Positions 1 through 6,180 of a stretch of 8,484 nt of DNA are shown piece after piece. Within the stretch, counting starts at the first letter, position 1. The number at the start of each line of letters is the position of its first letter. Where the stretch lies: positions 1 through 8,484 of the forward strand of contig QIJI01000452.1 of assembly GCA_003231795.1 (NCBI GenBank), given 5' to 3'. The notes beneath the pieces were generated by a model. The model did no database searches. It was given only the letters and a program-made list of their open reading frames with translations, and had not been told where the DNA came from. Position numbers and translations under genes: made by a program. Source of the stretch: Gammaproteobacteria bacterium. GTDB lineage: Bacteria > Pseudomonadota > Gammaproteobacteria > GCA-001735895.

Positions 1-38
1 TTTCTCGAAAGCTGCCGTTCAAAGCTCCTAGGATAATT

Positions 39-60
39 TCCGCTTACGGCGCTAAGCGGA
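39..60. repeat. 8-bp inverted repeat upstream of the DUF1989 gene
   Basis: TCCGCTTA (39-46) and TAAGCGGA (53-60) are exact reverse complements around a 6-nt loop, CGGCGC. No T-run follows on either strand, so it is not a standard intrinsic terminator. It lies about 85 bp before the start codon at 146 and could be an operator, a leader hairpin or the end signal of a gene outside the window. The rest of 1-145 holds no convincing gene. Confidence 0.5.
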
Positions 61-145
61 CACGTGGCTTAAAAGTCCTGGCGATTTACTTCCAGGCCAA
101 AACATGATGAAGTCCACCTGGCTTTCGGTGAGGTAGGCAAGCAAC

Positions 146-760
146 ATGACAAGGCAAAAAACAACATCTTCCAGTCAACGGATTTCTATTCCTGCACGTC
201 ACGCCAAGGCGGCCTTTATTAAAAAGGGCCGTCGAATCAAAGTGATTAATACCCATGGCACGCAGGTAGTCGATTGCTGGGCCCTGAATCCTGACAATCT
301 CGGTGAATATATGTCTTTAGAACATTGCCGAGTGTCGATTGAACGTGTGTGTCCGCGTAAGGGCGATGTCATGGTTACCAACCGGCGTAGACCTATTTTG
401 AAAATCATGGAGGATTCGGCTCCGGGTACCCATGACACCTTGCTTGCGGCTTGTGATCGATACCGCTACGAGTTACTTGGGTGTAAAGAGTATCACCGAA
501 ATTGCACCGATAATTTTTGGGAGGCGATGGTTGAGGTGGGCCTGAAACCAGTTGATTTACCGTCACCGTTTAATCTTTGGCAAAACACTCCGGTAGAACC
601 TAATGGAGTGATCAAACCAAATCCACCAGTAAGTAAAAAGGGCGATTACATCGTAATGCGTGCGGAAATGGATCTAGTTATTTGTTTTTCCGCCTGCCCA
701 CAGGATATAACCTCGATTTGTGGAAATAAACCACGTAATGCTCATTTTGAAATAATCTAA
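146..760 (+). CDS. DUF1989 / urea carboxylase-associated family protein
   Basis: This is a 204-residue DUF1989 protein, close to the usual family length. Seen in the sequence: GTQVVDCWALN (38-48), EYMSLEHCR (54-62), HRNCTDNFWEA (117-127), PSPFNLWQNTPV (139-150) and FSACPQDITSICG (181-193), all typical of the family, including the conserved Cys residues thought to bind metal. Family knowledge: DUF1989 members accompany urea or guanidine carboxylases, and a DUF1989 pair forms carboxyguanidine deiminase. Here there is only one copy, with no carboxylase, allophanate hydrolase or transporter beside it, so the substrate cannot be assigned. A GAGGT ribosome-binding site lies at 130-134, 11 nt before the ATG. 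It stands alone and its 3' flank was later entered by the IS. Family assignment is confident; function is not. Confidence 0.85.
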   Translation: MTRQKTTSSSQRISIPARHAKAAFIKKGRRIKVINTHGTQVVDCWALNPDNLGEYMSLEHCRVSIERVCPRKGDVMVTNRRRPILKIMEDSAPGTHDTLLAACDRYRYELLGCKEYHRNCTDNFWEAMVEVGLKPVDLPSPFNLWQNTPVEPNGVIKPNPPVSKKGDYIVMRAEMDLVICFSACPQDITSICGNKPRNAHFEII

Positions 761-894
761 TCCAGAATTTAAGCCCTCGGTGATAACTGATAGCCATTCG
801 AGTTCGAAATCAAAGGAGTTAGTGTCAATTGGCCATTTTGGACACAACACGTTCATTCATGAATTGATCAGAGGCTCCGTAAATTGAAAGTGTG
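761..894. other. Intergenic flank to the left of the IS
   Basis: This is the non-coding stretch between the DUF1989 stop and the inferred left IS boundary. I see no gene, strong hairpin or terminator here. Its last bases, AAAGTGTG (887-894 region), form the left half of the inferred IS target site. Confidence 0.4.
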
Positions 895-901
895 TGATGA
901 G

Positions 902-912
902 ATGGACGCCCC
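902..912 (+). repeat. Left subterminal inverted repeat (IRL)
   Basis: ATGGACGCCCC is an exact reverse complement of 2349-2359. It lies 7 bp inside the inferred left end and 73 bp before the transposase ATG. Confidence 0.8.
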
Positions 913-973
913 TCTAGAACCGGCGTCAAAGCGCCAAGCTGATTAGGTGTATCGTATTCAGCTACCAACACTA

Positions 974-984
974 GGAGCGTCCAT
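974..984 (-). repeat. Internal third copy of the IS inverted repeat over the transposase ribosome-binding site
   Basis: GGAGCGTCCAT (974-984) matches the right repeat GGGGCGTCCAT with one mismatch and is inverted relative to IRL (902-912). It overlaps the transposase ribosome-binding site AGGAG (973-977) and ends 1 nt before the ATG at 986. It could bind transposase, or pair with IRL in a transcript that includes both and so hide the ribosome-binding site. The match is seen directly; the role is inferred. Confidence 0.5.
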
Positions 985-985
985 C

Positions 986-2002
986 ATGAACAAGGTTACA
1001 TTACTGTCTGTCGATTTGGCAAAAGATGTATTTCAAGTTGCAGGATTTACCGACCACTTATCTGAAGTGTTTAATCGTCAGATTAAACGTAACAATCTTT
1101 CTGCTTTTATGGCTCAACAACCTCCATGCGTGGTGGTGATGGAGGCTTGTTATAGCAGTCACTATTGGGCACGTTGTTTCGAAGAATCAGGTCATCGATC
1201 ACGCTTACTACCGGCCCAACATGTGGCCCCTTTTGTGCGTGGCAATAAAAGCGATCATAACGATGCCATTGCGATTGCAGAAGCCTCTAAACGACCCAAC
1301 ATCATCGATGTACCGGTCAAAACAATCGCCCAACAAGACCTGCAAACCCTGCACCGATTGCGAGAATTATGCGTCCGCAGAAGAACCAGCTTAATGAACC
1401 AAACCCGCGGCCTGTTAAGTGAATATGGCATCATCGCACCTAAGGGGCATAAAGCGTTTATTGAACTGCTGGGCCGAGTCGCGCAACCCGATTGCCAGGC
1501 GATATCTCACAGCCTCAAATATCAGTTTGATTGTGTCAGAAATGAATACCACCAACTCTCTGAACGTATTTCGGGTATTCAGGTTGAACTGGCAGTAATC
1601 TCTTCGCAGCAGCCCCAATGCCAGCTCCTCTCTAGCATTCCCGGGATAGGCGTCATCAATGCCACCGGCATTTATAGTGCTATCGGGAATGGCTCACAGT
1701 TCAAAAACGCACGTGAGTTTGCCGTATGGCTGGGTCTCACACCCAAACAGCGTAGCAGCGGAAACACGTTTAGTAGTGGTGGCATCACCAAACGAGGTGA
1801 TCGGTACTTACGCAAACAACTGGTTCATGGCGCGCGAGCCGTGCTCGGACGGTGTCGCAACAAATCAGACAAACTCAGCCGGTGGGCCAATGCATTAGTC
1901 GCACGACGCGGGCATAACAAAGCCTGCGTTGCTATGGCAGCAAGGATGGCCAGGTTATGTTGGATATTATTGCAAAAAAATGAGACCTATCGGGCTCAAT
2001 AA
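986..2002 (+). CDS. tnp: IS110/IS1111-group transposase (DEDD recombinase)
   Basis: This 338-residue enzyme would excise the IS as a circle and reinsert it. The N-terminal RuvC-like domain carries LLSVDLAKDVFQV (Asp10), VVMEACYSSHYWAR (Glu53) and GNKSDHNDAIAIAEA (Asp90, Asp93), which form the DEDD set. A helical middle section (about 115-205) leads to the C-terminal Transposase_20 domain with SSIPGIGVINATGI (216-229) and WLGLTPKQRSSGN..FSSGGITKRGDRYLRKQL (248-279). This includes the Ser-rich stretch where the family's nucleophilic Ser lies (Ser263 or Ser264 here). I chose the ATG at 986 because AGGAG (973-977) is correctly spaced and family members begin this way; an upstream in-frame ATG at 947 would add 13 residues unlike the family. 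The frame is intact, so the element may be active. Confidence 0.93.
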   Translation: MNKVTLLSVDLAKDVFQVAGFTDHLSEVFNRQIKRNNLSAFMAQQPPCVVVMEACYSSHYWARCFEESGHRSRLLPAQHVAPFVRGNKSDHNDAIAIAEASKRPNIIDVPVKTIAQQDLQTLHRLRELCVRRRTSLMNQTRGLLSEYGIIAPKGHKAFIELLGRVAQPDCQAISHSLKYQFDCVRNEYHQLSERISGIQVELAVISSQQPQCQLLSSIPGIGVINATGIYSAIGNGSQFKNAREFAVWLGLTPKQRSSGNTFSSGGITKRGDRYLRKQLVHGARAVLGRCRNKSDKLSRWANALVARRGHNKACVAMAARMARLCWILLQKNETYRAQ

Positions 2003-2139
2003 CAGTATTCAGATCGGGTTAGACGATTATCGTTCAAACCTGATAATGAATCTCGCCTCAGTCAAGGGTAGAACATCGAGTGATGAGCAAAGCGGAATAT
2101 CCGTCCTGGCAAGTAGCCTGTTTGGGACACAGTTGATCA

Positions 2140-2335
2140 TAAACTGAGTGTGTGTTTTAGGCGGCCAGGTCGGATTTCATTTGGGTCCGTCGAAGAGATC
2201 TAAACTCTTCGACCAACAGAGGCCGGATATATGTCTTCATTACCCGCCTTTTCACCTGATTCAGTAAAACCTGAACATTGTGGCGACGAGTATTCTCAAC
2301 CAATACGCTATTTATAGCGTCACGGGATACTTTGG
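2140..2335 (+). ncRNA. Candidate bridge RNA / seekRNA of the IS (limits approximate)
   Basis: IS110-family recombinases use an element-encoded RNA with one loop pairing to target DNA and one pairing to the joined IS ends; in the IS1111 group it is encoded after tnp. Here AGTGTGTGT (2147-2155) equals the rebuilt empty site (889-894 joined to 2363-2365), and ATATATG (2227-2233) equals the right end plus core (2358-2364). Both are same-sense and run through the shared TG core, in target-then-donor order, as in known bridge RNAs. Two hairpins lie among them. The opposite-strand guides are less clear: CGAAGA (2191-2196) can pair with TCTTTG (2365-2370) using one G-U pair, and TCTCA (2294-2298) is complementary to TGAGA (898-902). 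The 5' and 3' ends of the RNA are guesses. Confidence 0.45.
2189..2213 (+). repeat. Perfect 9-bp hairpin in the IS non-coding region
   Basis: GTCGAAGAG (2189-2197) pairs exactly with CTCTTCGAC (2205-2213) around the loop ATCTAAA. TTGG (2181-2184) and CCAA (2213-2216) could extend it past a bulge. No T-run follows, so it is more likely part of a structured RNA than a terminator. Confidence 0.65.
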
Positions 2336-2337
2336 AT

Positions 2338-2343
2338 TTGACA
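2338..2343 (+). promoter_or_regulatory. Outward -35 box that completes a promoter in the IS circle
   Basis: TTGACA is a consensus -35 box pointing out of the right end. In the integrated copy the hexamer 17 bp later is TATGTC (2361-2366), a poor -10. When the ends are joined, TA (2361-2362) meets TGAT (895-898) and gives TATGAT at exactly 17 bp, upstream of tnp. Junction promoters of this kind are known for circularising IS elements. Confidence 0.6.
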
Positions 2344-2348
2344 TAGGT

Positions 2349-2359
2349 GGGGCGTCCAT
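2349..2359 (-). repeat. Right subterminal inverted repeat (IRR)
   Basis: GGGGCGTCCAT is the exact reverse complement of IRL at 902-912 and lies 3 bp inside the inferred right end. Confidence 0.8.
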
Positions 2360-2395
2360 ATATGTCTTTGTTAGCCCCAGGAGAAAATAGTTTCC

Positions 2396-2764
2396 TTACC
2401 CCTGACCAATTTCAAGAAAAGGCATGATAGAGAAATAGAGTATAAAAATAATAATAGCTAGAGGAATAAAAAACTGAATAGGCTTGTTAAAAATTCGTTG
2501 AATAAATGTCTCATACTCTCCTTGATCGATTTTTTGTTGTATTTCTAGCCTTATATGCTGGCTTCTTTTAACTTGGTATTCATCGATTAGTTGTTTTGCC
2601 TGAGTGTATTGGGCATCGTCATTTAACCAAAGTGCATGCGTGGATATCTCCCAGTTGCCGGCAGGTGACTCGTAAAAAGCTATTTTATTTTCGGTTAGTA
2701 GATTTTTTATATCATCGGCTTCGTCGTAAGACACCGATTTAAGCTTAAAGATAAGTTTAGCCAT
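2396..2764 (-). CDS. DUF6164-family small membrane protein
   Basis: This 122-residue protein resembles the DUF6164 family of small gammaproteobacterial membrane proteins. The N-terminal soluble part (1-70) has the pattern LIFKLKSVSYDEADDIKNLL, then ENKIAFYESPAGNWEIS and ALWLNDDAQYTQAKQLIDEYQ, resembling the compact fold that recognises a neighbouring protein or ligand (DUF2007-like). A charged helix (about 68-90) leads to one C-terminal membrane segment (about 94-114). No function is known. The ribosome-binding site is weak (AAAGAAA about 12 nt upstream), and the upstream region runs directly into the truncated DUF3179 remnant. The gene is visibly richer in A and T than the sulfotransferase cluster. 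Its stop lies 33 bp from the right end of the IS, and no terminator is visible in between. Confidence 0.75.
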   Translation of the reverse strand: MAKLIFKLKSVSYDEADDIKNLLTENKIAFYESPAGNWEISTHALWLNDDAQYTQAKQLIDEYQVKRSQHIRLEIQQKIDQGEYETFIQRIFNKPIQFFIPLAIIIFILYFSIMPFLEIGQG

Positions 2765-2779
2765 TAATTATTTGTTTCT

Positions 2780-3088
2780 TTAGGAGGTGGTCGCCAGAAT
2801 TCGCTTGGGGTAGGCGCGGGTATCTCCGTTTATGTCAATGCCAAAAATGACGTTGTCGTCCTGCAAATAGTCGGCCTCCGAGGCGCTAATCATTTTTGGC
2901 TTGCGTAAAGGCGGAATACCTTCCTGTTTGACACCACCCCAGCGAACTTCGTCGAGCCGTATCCGGCTTTGCCGCTCGGTAGAAAAATAGCCCTCGAATT
3001 TTTTATCGACTAAACCAAACAGGCGGGATTTAAATTCAGCGTAGCTTTGATCTACCTCGGTATCCGAATTTCTTAGAACACAGGACAC
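2780..3088 (-). pseudogene. Truncated DUF3179-domain gene remnant
   Basis: The reading frame encodes about 102 residues resembling the start of DUF3179 proteins: FGLVDKKFEGYFSTE, IRLDEVRWGGVKQEGIPPL, then PKMISASEADYLQDDNVIFGIDINGDTRAYPKRILA. Intact members continue here with a WHE(M/I)xND-type segment and a few hundred more residues. This copy instead reads ILA-TTS-stop and then enters the DUF6164 upstream region. At the other end, an in-frame TAA lies just before the only available start, a GTG (3086-3088), with no good ribosome-binding site. The gene has therefore lost most of its C-terminal domain and probably some of its N-terminus. The limits given are those of the open frame. A short expressed protein cannot be excluded but would lack the domain core. 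Confidence 0.75.
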
Positions 3089-3124
3089 CGATTAAGTTTC
3101 CCGAGACCCGATTAGTTGAGTGAG

Positions 3125-4531
3125 TCATTTGCATTTGGCGTTTTTGATGTCGTCAAATTCTGCTGGCGTTAGCAGCCTTTCGACGTCGAGACCCAGGAAT
3201 GCCTGGTTGCGCCACTGGTGTCGAATCGCCATAAAAACCTGATCATTCAAGGTATCGATTCCGGCGTTGTAGGATTCGGCGCTCACGATTAACGATCGAT
3301 TGTCGTCGATATAAAACTGATAACCCTCGATCAATTGCTGGAATTTGGTGCCGCCGATATCATCCACCAGATTAACGCGCCGGGTCCCGAATTGTGGTTC
3401 TTTCCCTGCGGTAGCCGTCGCGTGCAGCATTACGATACGACTGCTCGAATTATGGAAGTTGTTGTCGTAAACCATAATCGAGCTGGATGACAGGAAATCC
3501 GGGTCGTGCTGGCGGCTGGTCAGGCCATAGGCATACCAGACGATTTTGCGCGTTGCCGGTCGAACTACCAGCAACAGGTTGAGGGCTCTGAAACTCAACA
3601 CCAGGTCGCCTTTTTCGAACAATCCTGCTTCGTCGCCAAGGTATTCGTCGATATCGTTGGTGTGAAAAGGATTGTGATCGGCGTTTTCCACTTCGGTATG
3701 CGTGCGGCCGATCGGAACGAATTCTGCTTCGCCATAAACCCATCGTTCCGGTTTTGTTGCCTTGAGTCGGGCTTCGAACACCGGTAGATCCGGATTGGAA
3801 TTGATGATCTCGCTCAGTGAAATACGATCCAGGACGCGACCTGTCCCAGTTTCAATCCGTACCAGATCGGTGGCATCGAGAATCCAGAATGAAGCCTGCC
3901 GATGGTCGCCGTCGTTATTAAGGTAATGATGAAAGGTATATTTGCTATCCACTGACCAATCGATGGCGCCGCAACTGTTTACGTTAACCAGCGAATTTCC
4001 CAGCACCTTTATCTCGGCGGGATCTCCGGCGATGTAAAAATAATTAAGTGCCTTGTTGCTGCTGCAGTCGCAGTCGTTTTCCGACCCCAGTGGTATCAGC
4101 TTGTGCAGGTATCCGTCAAAGCCGATCAACAGCAGTTGAGGAGAATAGCCGCGGCCGGTATCGACCTGGGTTTTGACCAGCATGCCTGCAAATTTCTTGA
4201 GCGCAGGCGCGCTGGTGTCCAGGAAAAGCTCGAGTACTGATTCGGGCAGGATGCCTTTCAGTTCCGGGGCCAGTGTTACCGCCTGAAAGTTAAAGTCGGC
4301 AATGTTCGACGCGTCGCGAGTAGATCGCCAGGGTGCGAGGCCAAGGTCATTCTGAATCTTTTGCCAGACGCTGGTTTCACGCTCCAGGGGATGGCCTGCA
4401 ATAAATCCTTTTGTATTTTCCACCTGCTGGTTTAGAAATACGCGAACGGGTTTATACAGAGCGCCGAGTGACAGGCCGAGCAGGAAGATCAGTGCCACGA
4501 CCAGGATTTTATGGCCTAGTTTTCGGAACAT
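3125..4531 (-). CDS. Membrane-anchored arylsulfotransferase (ASST)-like protein
   Basis: The product has 468 residues. An N-terminal hydrophobic segment (8-25) after MFRKLGHK suggests an anchor or uncleaved signal, placing the rest outside the inner membrane. The remainder fits the ASST-like beta-propeller families: WILDATDLVRIETGTGRVL (216-234), HNPFHTNDIDEYL (286-298), FEKGDLVLSFRALNLLLVVRP (305-325), KIVWYAYG (329-336), RQHDPDFL (340-347) and SIMVYDNN (351-358). His286, His290 and His342 are candidate active-site residues. True ASSTs move sulfate between phenols without PAPS; distant members like this one may have other activities. A good AGGAGC site precedes the ATG, which lies inside the end of the sulfotransferase gene (16-nt overlap), so the two are coupled. 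No T-rich terminator was seen after the stop. Confidence 0.75.
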   Translation of the reverse strand: MFRKLGHKILVVALIFLLGLSLGALYKPVRVFLNQQVENTKGFIAGHPLERETSVWQKIQNDLGLAPWRSTRDASNIADFNFQAVTLAPELKGILPESVLELFLDTSAPALKKFAGMLVKTQVDTGRGYSPQLLLIGFDGYLHKLIPLGSENDCDCSSNKALNYFYIAGDPAEIKVLGNSLVNVNSCGAIDWSVDSKYTFHHYLNNDGDHRQASFWILDATDLVRIETGTGRVLDRISLSEIINSNPDLPVFEARLKATKPERWVYGEAEFVPIGRTHTEVENADHNPFHTNDIDEYLGDEAGLFEKGDLVLSFRALNLLLVVRPATRKIVWYAYGLTSRQHDPDFLSSSSIMVYDNNFHNSSSRIVMLHATATAGKEPQFGTRRVNLVDDIGGTKFQQLIEGYQFYIDDNRSLIVSAESYNAGIDTLNDQVFMAIRHQWRNQAFLGLDVERLLTPAEFDDIKNAKCK

Positions 4532-5547
4532 ATTCTGCTCCTGGCCTGTTCTGACAGTCGTTCGTAAAGCGATCGACAGGCATCGTATAACGATTGATCG
4601 GTATCGCTAGCAGGCTCGACACGATTGTCATTGCGATTGACGAAATGCCGACCCACGATGTCGGTGTTTAACCGACTCGACAGCCTGTTCCAGAATGATT
4701 GCGATGTGGTCATATGTTCATAACATAGCGGAATGACATTCGGATGCAAGTCAGCCAGTCGCGACAGGTAGCTATAACTGTTTTTCCATTGCGCGAGCCA
4801 ATAGTTGAAACTTTCCGGGGAGAAAGCCGAGCGCGAAGGTTCATGGTTCTCGTAAAAGCCGATGTGCGTCGCACCGAACTCGTGATGACCAAGCCAGGTC
4901 AGGTATTTTTTTTCATATCCGGATAGCAAGGCAAAATTATGGTGCTGACGTAACAGGCTCGATGCCTGCTGTAGCGGATCTCTGAATGGTACCAGAAAAA
5001 CCGCGCGATCGAAGTAGCAGGCCAGGCTTGCGATCAATGTAATGCTCTGGTTCATTTTTGACAGGTATCGATTTTTGCCGGAATTCAGCAGTATATTTTC
5101 AATAAACATCGCGTAGCCGCACAGCGTTAGCGGCGGCACTTCGCGCGGTTGCAAGTGGAGGTCTTTCGGGGGCAGGAAGGTATTCCAGAATATGCCGTCC
5201 AGCGCTTCGGCGGAACTGAGGTCGATCTCGATGTTATCACCGTGCTTGCGCTCGGTAGGGTTAACTGCCTTTTTGGGAATCCGCCCGATCACCTGCGACA
5301 GGGATGGTGCCAGCACAAACGGCATCAATGCGTAGCTAGTCGACGCAAAATCTTCGCTGGCATACAGACTGTTGAGCAACGCGGTCGAACCCGAGCGTGC
5401 GACTCCCGCAACAAATACATTATCCCGGTGAGGGTTGAATGCCCGGTCATTGCGCTCGCATTCCCGGGTAAAACAGAACTTCCTGAAGGTCCTGCTTTCG
5501 AGGGCAAATCGATTCAAAACCTGGTCGAGCAGGGTATGTCGGGTCAT
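4516..5547 (-). CDS. PAPS-dependent sulfotransferase family protein
   Basis: The enzyme (343 residues) should move a sulfuryl group from PAPS to an unknown acceptor. The 5'-phosphosulfate loop is VAGVARSGSTALLNSLY (about 46-62). RYLSKMNQS (about 160-168) and FLVPFRDPLQQASSLLRQH (about 184-202, with the RDP core and following Ser residues) correspond to the substrate-side strand and the 3'-phosphate-binding motif. I chose the ATG at 5547 because it overlaps the stop of the upstream membrane-protein gene as ATGA, a common coupling arrangement. An in-frame GTG at 5562 would add five residues; neither has a strong ribosome-binding site. No signal peptide is seen, so it should be cytoplasmic, possibly working with the membrane proteins encoded on either side. 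Confidence 0.85.
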   Translation of the reverse strand: MTRHTLLDQVLNRFALESRTFRKFCFTRECERNDRAFNPHRDNVFVAGVARSGSTALLNSLYASEDFASTSYALMPFVLAPSLSQVIGRIPKKAVNPTERKHGDNIEIDLSSAEALDGIFWNTFLPPKDLHLQPREVPPLTLCGYAMFIENILLNSGKNRYLSKMNQSITLIASLACYFDRAVFLVPFRDPLQQASSLLRQHHNFALLSGYEKKYLTWLGHHEFGATHIGFYENHEPSRSAFSPESFNYWLAQWKNSYSYLSRLADLHPNVIPLCYEHMTTSQSFWNRLSSRLNTDIVGRHFVNRNDNRVEPASDTDQSLYDACRSLYERLSEQARSRICSEN

Positions 5548-5909
5548 AGCTTGCGTTTGCACAGGCCGACCACAATTACGGCAGCTATCATCCCGGCGAG
5601 CGCTTCAGTGGAAAAAAAAGCGTCGGACAGGCTAAATTGATAATGGGCGTACAACATCGAGGGGCTGTAAAAAAGCACAATGCCAGCCAGATAAGCAATC
5701 CCAACGGTGAGCCTGCGCAGCAGTATCAATGTTCGCTGGCGCAGTGCCTTTTCACGCGTTTCGGTGAGACGACAGGTCAGATAACGCCGGCCGTGCTGAA
5801 AACCAGTGCGCAGATCAGAAAATGCAGCCAGCAGCGGCGGAAACAGGTAGAACCCGATCAGGCTGGTATTCAACACGATACCAATAAAAAACAGTATGGA
5901 TAATGACAT
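5544..5909 (-). CDS. Three-helix membrane protein of unknown function
   Basis: The product has 121 residues with predicted membrane segments at about 4-30, 67-87 and 101-117, and a basic loop between the first two (DLRTGFQHGRRYLTCRLTETREKALRQR). I recognise no domain. The gene lies 26 nt after the small membrane-protein gene and shares an ATGA overlap with the sulfotransferase gene. It was probably co-transcribed with both, and may hold the sulfotransferase or its acceptor at the membrane (inference). No strong ribosome-binding site precedes the ATG at 5909, so translation may depend on the gene before it. Confidence 0.7.
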   Translation of the reverse strand: MSLSILFFIGIVLNTSLIGFYLFPPLLAAFSDLRTGFQHGRRYLTCRLTETREKALRQRTLILLRRLTVGIAYLAGIVLFYSPSMLYAHYQFSLSDAFFSTEALAGMIAAVIVVGLCKRKL

Positions 5910-5935
5910 CTGTTGATCAGCGCTACGCGTGTCGG

Positions 5936-6166
5936 TTATCGCTGCAAATCGGATGCTTCTTTTTTGGTTTTTTTCTTCTTGTTTCTGAACATTCTTCGAA
6001 TCGGAATCACAACGAAGGCGAATATCGACAGCAGCGACACCGCGATGACTGCAACGACGGTTCCGACAATGCCCAAACCCAGGGCGGGTCCCACGTAAGC
6101 CAGTGCTTTCGCCGAAAACATCAGCGCTATGCCACTCAGGATGATATAGGCTACAGCTCGATTCAT
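5936..6166 (-). CDS. Small membrane protein with YVGPxLG motif and Lys-rich tail
   Basis: This 76-residue protein has an N-terminal hydrophobic signal-like segment (about 4-18) ending SAKALA, a plausible signal-peptidase site after Ala23. It is followed by YVGPALGLGIVG, a second hydrophobic helix (about 32-55) and a strongly basic tail, RRMFRNKKKKTKKEA. Small proteins with a similar Y-[IV]-G-P-G/A start and basic tail occur beside envelope sulfate or phosphate genes in other bacteria, but I know no function. A GAGGA ribosome-binding site (6176-6180) stands 9 nt before the ATG, and the gene is probably first in the sulfotransferase cluster. The A-rich coding run for KKKK near 5960-5985 is a possible slippage site. 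Confidence 0.7.
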   Translation of the reverse strand: MNRAVAYIILSGIALMFSAKALAYVGPALGLGIVGTVVAVIAVSLLSIFAFVVIPIRRMFRNKKKKTKKEASDLQR

Positions 6167-6180
6167 GGAATGATGTCCTC

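Larger units (their letters stand above)
2003..2348 (+). other. IS 3' non-coding region
   Basis: There are 346 bp between the transposase stop and IRR with no credible protein. IS1111-group elements keep their guide RNA here. The region contains a 9-bp hairpin (2189-2213), a 6-bp hairpin ACGCTA/TAGCGT (2305-2320, loop TTTA), a 5-bp hairpin TTCAG/CTGAA (2260-2275) and the outward -35-like TTGACA (2338-2343). Confidence 0.7.
895..2362 (+). mobile_element. Complete IS110-family (IS1111-group) insertion sequence
   Basis: The element is about 1.47 kb, typical of the IS1111 group. Evidence: an intact DEDD transposase; 11-bp inverted repeats ATGGACGCCCC (902-912) and GGGGCGTCCAT (2349-2359); a short left end and a long 3' non-coding region, as in this group. 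I placed the ends 7 bp outside the left repeat and 3 bp outside the right one, the usual subterminal spacing. Because TG occurs at 895-896 and at 2363-2364, the element could equally be 897-2364; both give the same circle junction and empty site. There is no obvious target duplication beyond TG, as expected for the family. The IS lies between two tail-to-tail genes, with its right end 33 bp past the DUF6164 stop, and does not visibly break a gene. Confidence 0.85.

Noticed and set aside
837..870. Similarity between TTTGGACACA...TTGATCA on the left flank and TTTGGGACACAGTTGATCA near 2121-2139
   Set aside because: The spacing differs and the match is broken; exact inverted repeats and the junction promoter place the IS end at about 895 instead.
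947..985. Upstream in-frame ATG extending the transposase by 13 residues
   Set aside because: The extra residues do not resemble the family, and the ribosome-binding site AGGAG serves the ATG at 986.
2080..2087. GTGATGAG, matching the left IS end (894-901) in the same orientation
   Set aside because: A donor guide for that side should be antisense, so this short match is more likely chance.
1929..2147. 72-codon frame overlapping the transposase end
   Set aside because: It overlaps tnp in another frame, has no ribosome-binding site or recognisable motif, and covers the likely RNA region.
2189..2213. Hairpin considered as an intrinsic terminator of tnp
   Set aside because: No T-run follows, it lies nearly 190 bp after the stop, and it fits a structured RNA better.
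5548..5562. GTG start adding five residues to the sulfotransferase
   Set aside because: The ATG at 5547 overlaps the preceding stop as ATGA and needs no alternative start; the GTG has no better ribosome-binding site. It cannot be fully excluded.
5149..5640. 163-codon plus-strand frame over the sulfotransferase start
   Set aside because: It is antisense to a gene with clear sulfotransferase motifs and shows no family features of its own.
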